Source of the DNA: Lachnospiraceae bacterium
Lineage (GTDB): Bacteria > Bacillota > Clostridia > Lachnospirales > Lachnospiraceae
Direction: 5' to 3'
DNA length: 7,134 nt
Assembly (NCBI GenBank): GCA_003489085.1
Contig: DNJM01000001.1
Location: forward strand, 2,754 to 9,887
The position numbers and the translations under genes were made by a program. Positions within the stretch are counted from its first letter, which is position 1, and every line of letters starts with the position of its first letter. The notes beneath the pieces were generated by a model, which searched no databases, was not told where the DNA came from, and saw only the letters and a list, made by a program, of their open reading frames with translations. Positions 4,708 to 7,134 of this stretch are shown here, in pieces.

Positions 4708-7134
4708 TTATCGCGGAATTTCTACCATTTTGTAAGATTCTACTTGGTCGCCTTCTTTGATGTCGTTGAAGCGTTCGAAGACGAAGCCGCATTCGTAGCC
4801 TGCTTTTACTTCTTTGACGTCATCTTTGAATCTTCTCAGGGATGCGAGCTTACCGTCGAAGATCACTACGCCATCACGGATAATACGTGCAGAGCAGTCT
4901 CTTTCGAAAGTACCGTCCAGTACATAGGAGCCAGCTATTGTACCTACGCCGGAAGCCTTGAATGTCTGGCGAACTTCTGCGTGGCCCAGTACCTTTTCTT
5001 CAAATACCGGATCCAGCATACCTTTCATAGCAGCCTCCACATCCTCGATAATATTATAAATGACGCGGTACAGACGAACATCCACGCCTTCCCGTTCTGC
5101 CGTATCTTTTGCAGTAGCATCCGGACGCACATTGAATCCTATGATAATTGCGTTGGAAGCAGATGCCAGAATGACATCGGATTCATTGATGGCACCTACA
5201 CCACCATGAATGACTTTAACAGCCACTTCGTCATTGGAAAGCTTCAGGAGGCTCTGCTTGATTGCTTCCACGGAACCCTGTACGTCTGCTTTGATCACAA
5301 CGCCCAGCTCCTTGACATTTCCTGCCTGAATCTGATTAAACAGATCGTCCAGCGACATCTTACTCTTGGTCTCATCCAACAGTTTTGCCTTATTCTGTGC
5401 AATAAATGTATCCGCAAAGTTTCTGGCTTCTTTTTCATTTTTACAGCCGACGAATACTTCTCCGGCATTCGGTACGCCATTCAGTCCCAGTATCTCAACC
5501 GGCATGGAAGGACCTGCCTCTTTCACACGTCTTCCCTTGTCATCCATCATAGCTCTGACCTTTCCATGTGCGGATCCGGCTGCGATGCAGTCACCAACGC
5601 GTAAAGTTCCTTTCTGCACCAGTACGGTTGCCACGGAACCCTTGCCCTTATCCAGTTCGGCCTCGATTACAAGACCCCTTGCACGGCGGTTCGGATTCGC
5701 CTTTAATTCCAGCATTTCTGCAGTCAGAAGCAGCATTTCCATCAACTCCGGAATGCCTTCCTTAGTATGTGCAGAAACCGGTACGAAAATAGTGCTGCCG
5801 CCCCAGTCTTCGGAAACCAGACCATATTCTGTCAGCTCCTGTTTTACACGTTCCACATTGGCACTTGGCTTATCGATCTTGTTGATGGCAACTACGATTT
5901 CAATGCCGGCTGCCTTCGCATGGTTGATCGCTTCAACCGTCTGTGGCATAACACCATCATCGGCAGCGACTACCAAAATGGCAATATCCGTAGAGTTTGC
6001 TCCACGCATACGCATTGCCGTAAATGCTTCATGTCCTGGTGTATCCAGGAAGGTAATCTTCTCACCGTTTACAGTAACTACGGAAGCACCGATGTGCTGT
6101 GTGATACCGCCTGCTTCACGGTCAGTTACATTGGTATCCCGGATCGCATCCAGAAGAGAAGTTTTACCATGGTCAACATGACCCATGACACAGACTACCG
6201 GAGGACGTTTCTTCAGCTTCTTTTCGTCTTCCTCTTCCTCCTTCAGAAGTTCCTCGATCACATCTACGACCTCTTCTTTTTCAGTCAGACAGTCGAATTC
6301 CATTGCGATTTCTTCTGCCGTATCATAGTCCACTTCCTGGTTTACGGTTACGATCTTACCCTGCAGTAACAGCTTCTTTACGATTGCAGACGGCTGCAGC
6401 TTCATCTTGTCTGCCAGCTCCTGAATAGTAATAGATTCCGGAATCGTAATCATCTTGATCTGCTCTTCCTTCTTCTCTTCTTTCTTCTGCGGAGCTGCGG
6501 CAGCTTTCCTCTGCGGCTTATTTACCTTATCGATTCTTTCTTCCTTCTTCTCTTCGCGGTATTCTTTCTTCTTATTATAATTATCTTTACCTTTCTGGCG
6601 CTGTGGCTTCTGTTCCGCTACAATCGGTGCCGGAATTTCCGGCATACCGCCCCGGTTGTCTCTTCTGTCACGACGGTCATCCCTTCTGCCGCCCTGACGG
6701 TTATCATCACGGCGTCCATCATCACGTCTTCTGTCATCACGACGGTCATCCCGGCGTCCGCTCTGTGACATACCTCTGATCTCATCTGATCTTGAGCTCT
6801 GTCTGTCATCCCTTCTTGAACCGTCATTTCTTCTGTTATTTCCCGGTCTGTCATTATCCCGGCGGTTCATACCGCGGTTTCCATCCGGACGGCCGCCCTC
6901 TCTGCGTCCGGTATTCTCACTAGAACCAGCCGGGCGATTTCCCTGATAATTACTATTTCTGCGCTCTCTGTATTCCGTCTGTCCTTCCGGGCGTCTTGCC
7001 TGGCCCTGCGTTCCTTCCGGACGATGGTTCTGGCCCTGTGCATTCTCAGAACGGCGGTTCTGATTCTGTGTTCCTTCCGGACGGCGGTTCTGGCCCTGTG
7101 CATTCTCAGAACGGCGGTTCTGATTCTGTGTTCC
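4708..7134 (-). CDS. infB: Translation initiation factor IF-2 (5' end outside window)
   Basis: The frame is open for 808 codons from the right edge to the TAA at 4710-4708, and the true start lies beyond the window. IF2 is the GTPase that brings fMet-tRNA to the 30S subunit and promotes subunit joining. Residues 1-163 of the visible part are low-complexity: Gln/Asn/Arg/Gly repeats (1-50), then Arg/Asp-rich (about 91-163). A Lys/Glu-rich linker follows (about 176-227), then an IF2_N domain (ITIPESITIQELADKM, from about 229). The G domain has GHVDHGKT (318-325, G1), DTPGH (364-368, G3), NKID (418-421, G4) and SAH (454-456, G5). Domain II (ARGLVIEAELDKGKGSVATV, about 485-504), domain III (GVVIKADVQGSVEAI, about 611-625) and the initiator-tRNA-binding C-terminal domain (GTIAGSYVLDGTFER, about 731-745) follow, and the protein ends KMVEIPR. 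The ATG at 6870 is internal, since it lacks a clear Shine-Dalgarno and the repeats continue in frame upstream. Confidence 0.98.
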   Translation of the reverse strand, partial: GTQNQNRRSENAQGQNRRPEGTQNQNRRSENAQGQNHRPEGTQGQARRPEGQTEYRERRNSNYQGNRPAGSSENTGRREGGRPDGNRGMNRRDNDRPGNNRRNDGSRRDDRQSSRSDEIRGMSQSGRRDDRRDDRRRDDGRRDDNRQGGRRDDRRDRRDNRGGMPEIPAPIVAEQKPQRQKGKDNYNKKKEYREEKKEERIDKVNKPQRKAAAAPQKKEEKKEEQIKMITIPESITIQELADKMKLQPSAIVKKLLLQGKIVTVNQEVDYDTAEEIAMEFDCLTEKEEVVDVIEELLKEEEEDEKKLKKRPPVVCVMGHVDHGKTSLLDAIRDTNVTDREAGGITQHIGASVVTVNGEKITFLDTPGHEAFTAMRMRGANSTDIAILVVAADDGVMPQTVEAINHAKAAGIEIVVAINKIDKPSANVERVKQELTEYGLVSEDWGGSTIFVPVSAHTKEGIPELMEMLLLTAEMLELKANPNRRARGLVIEAELDKGKGSVATVLVQKGTLRVGDCIAAGSAHGKVRAMMDDKGRRVKEAGPSMPVEILGLNGVPNAGEVFVGCKNEKEARNFADTFIAQNKAKLLDETKSKMSLDDLFNQIQAGNVKELGVVIKADVQGSVEAIKQSLLKLSNDEVAVKVIHGGVGAINESDVILASASNAIIIGFNVRPDATAKDTAEREGVDVRLYRVIYNIIEDVEAAMKGMLDPVFEEKVLGHAEVRQTFKASGVGTIAGSYVLDGTFERDCSARIIRDGVVIFDGKLASLRRFKDDVKEVKAGYECGFVFERFNDIKEGDQVESYKMVEIPR
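6646..6759 (-). other. Arg/Asp-rich low-complexity tract in IF2
   Basis: Thirty-eight codons encode 17 Arg and 12 Asp, mostly as RRDD blocks, ending in RGG. At the DNA level short pieces recur, for example the 16-mer TCACGACGGTCATCCC (plus strand) at 6668-6683 and 6737-6752. The segment is expected to be disordered and to carry both strong charges. It lies between the Gln/Asn repeats and the Lys/Glu linker of IF2. Confidence 0.85.
6985..7134 (-). repeat. 60-bp tandem repeats in the IF2 N-terminal coding region
   Basis: Units 7134-7075 and 7074-7015 are 60 nt each and differ at only 2 bases (one Arg to His change). A diverged half unit follows at 7014-6985. Each unit encodes two related 10-residue blocks, GTQNQNRRSE and NAQGQNRRPE, so the protein period is about 10. 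The array reaches the window edge and probably continues beyond it. Confidence 0.95.

Noticed and set aside
4441..5604. Plus-strand open frame of 387 codons
   Set aside because: It runs antisense to infB and rbfA, has no recognisable motif and an unlikely composition rich in Phe, Cys and Ser. The minus-strand frames encode clear conserved proteins, so this is a shadow.
5366..6181. Plus-strand open frame of 271 codons
   Set aside because: It is antisense to the IF2 G domain and has Ser/Thr/Pro-rich composition expected from reversed conserved coding sequence.
6868..6870. ATG at 6870 as the infB start
   Set aside because: The same frame is open upstream to the window edge with composition and repeats continuous with IF2, and no good Shine-Dalgarno precedes this ATG.
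6867..7103. Minus-strand Arg-rich open frame of 78 codons
   Set aside because: It is an out-of-frame reading of the IF2 repeat region. The regular repeat keeps all frames open, and the infB frame continues through it.
6985..7134. CRISPR-like array at the right edge
   Set aside because: The repeats are contiguous 60-bp units without unique spacers and are translated in frame within infB.

Overview
The window is a block of six genes, all on the minus strand, from what looks like a Clostridia (Firmicutes) chromosome. The protein style and gene order best fit Lachnospiraceae. This rests on motif recognition and synteny, not on a search. The order is infB (5' end outside the window) > rbfA > nrnA > truB > ribF > a Na/Pi-cotransporter family gene (3' end outside the window). 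The first five genes are the distal half of the widespread nusA-infB operon of Gram-positive bacteria, and no rRNA, tRNA, CRISPR array, phage or transposase gene is visible.

Layout from right to left, in the direction of transcription. 7134-4708 is infB, with an open frame to the window edge. Its N-terminal part is a disordered Gln/Asn/Arg/Gly-rich section with 60-bp tandem repeats, followed by an Arg/Asp-rich tract, a Lys/Glu-rich linker and the conserved IF2 core. 4707-4524 is the only sizeable intergenic gap (184 nt). It is almost filled by a structured repeat: a 15-bp perfect hairpin on a second 7-bp stem, two adjacent 30-nt repeats, and complementary arms at the edges. 4523-4137 is rbfA, 4144-3185 nrnA, 3180-2245 truB, 2224-1295 ribF, and 1282 to the left edge the transporter. 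From rbfA onward the genes overlap or lie 4-20 nt apart, each with a Shine-Dalgarno sequence in or beside the end of the preceding gene. This suggests one transcript with translational coupling.

The genes work together as follows. IF2 delivers initiator tRNA, RbfA matures the 30S subunit, TruB makes pseudouridine 55 in tRNA, and NrnA removes RNA dinucleotides and other very short oligonucleotides as well as pAp. RibF makes FMN and FAD. The transporter with a PhoU-like tail stands where many Clostridia and Bacilli have rpsO after ribF, so its link to this operon is the least expected part of the layout.

I found no convincing new multi-gene system. The signals most worth a second look are the structured repeat upstream of rbfA, the expanding repeat region of IF2, and the transporter at the operon end. 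The long plus-strand open frames are antisense shadows of these genes.
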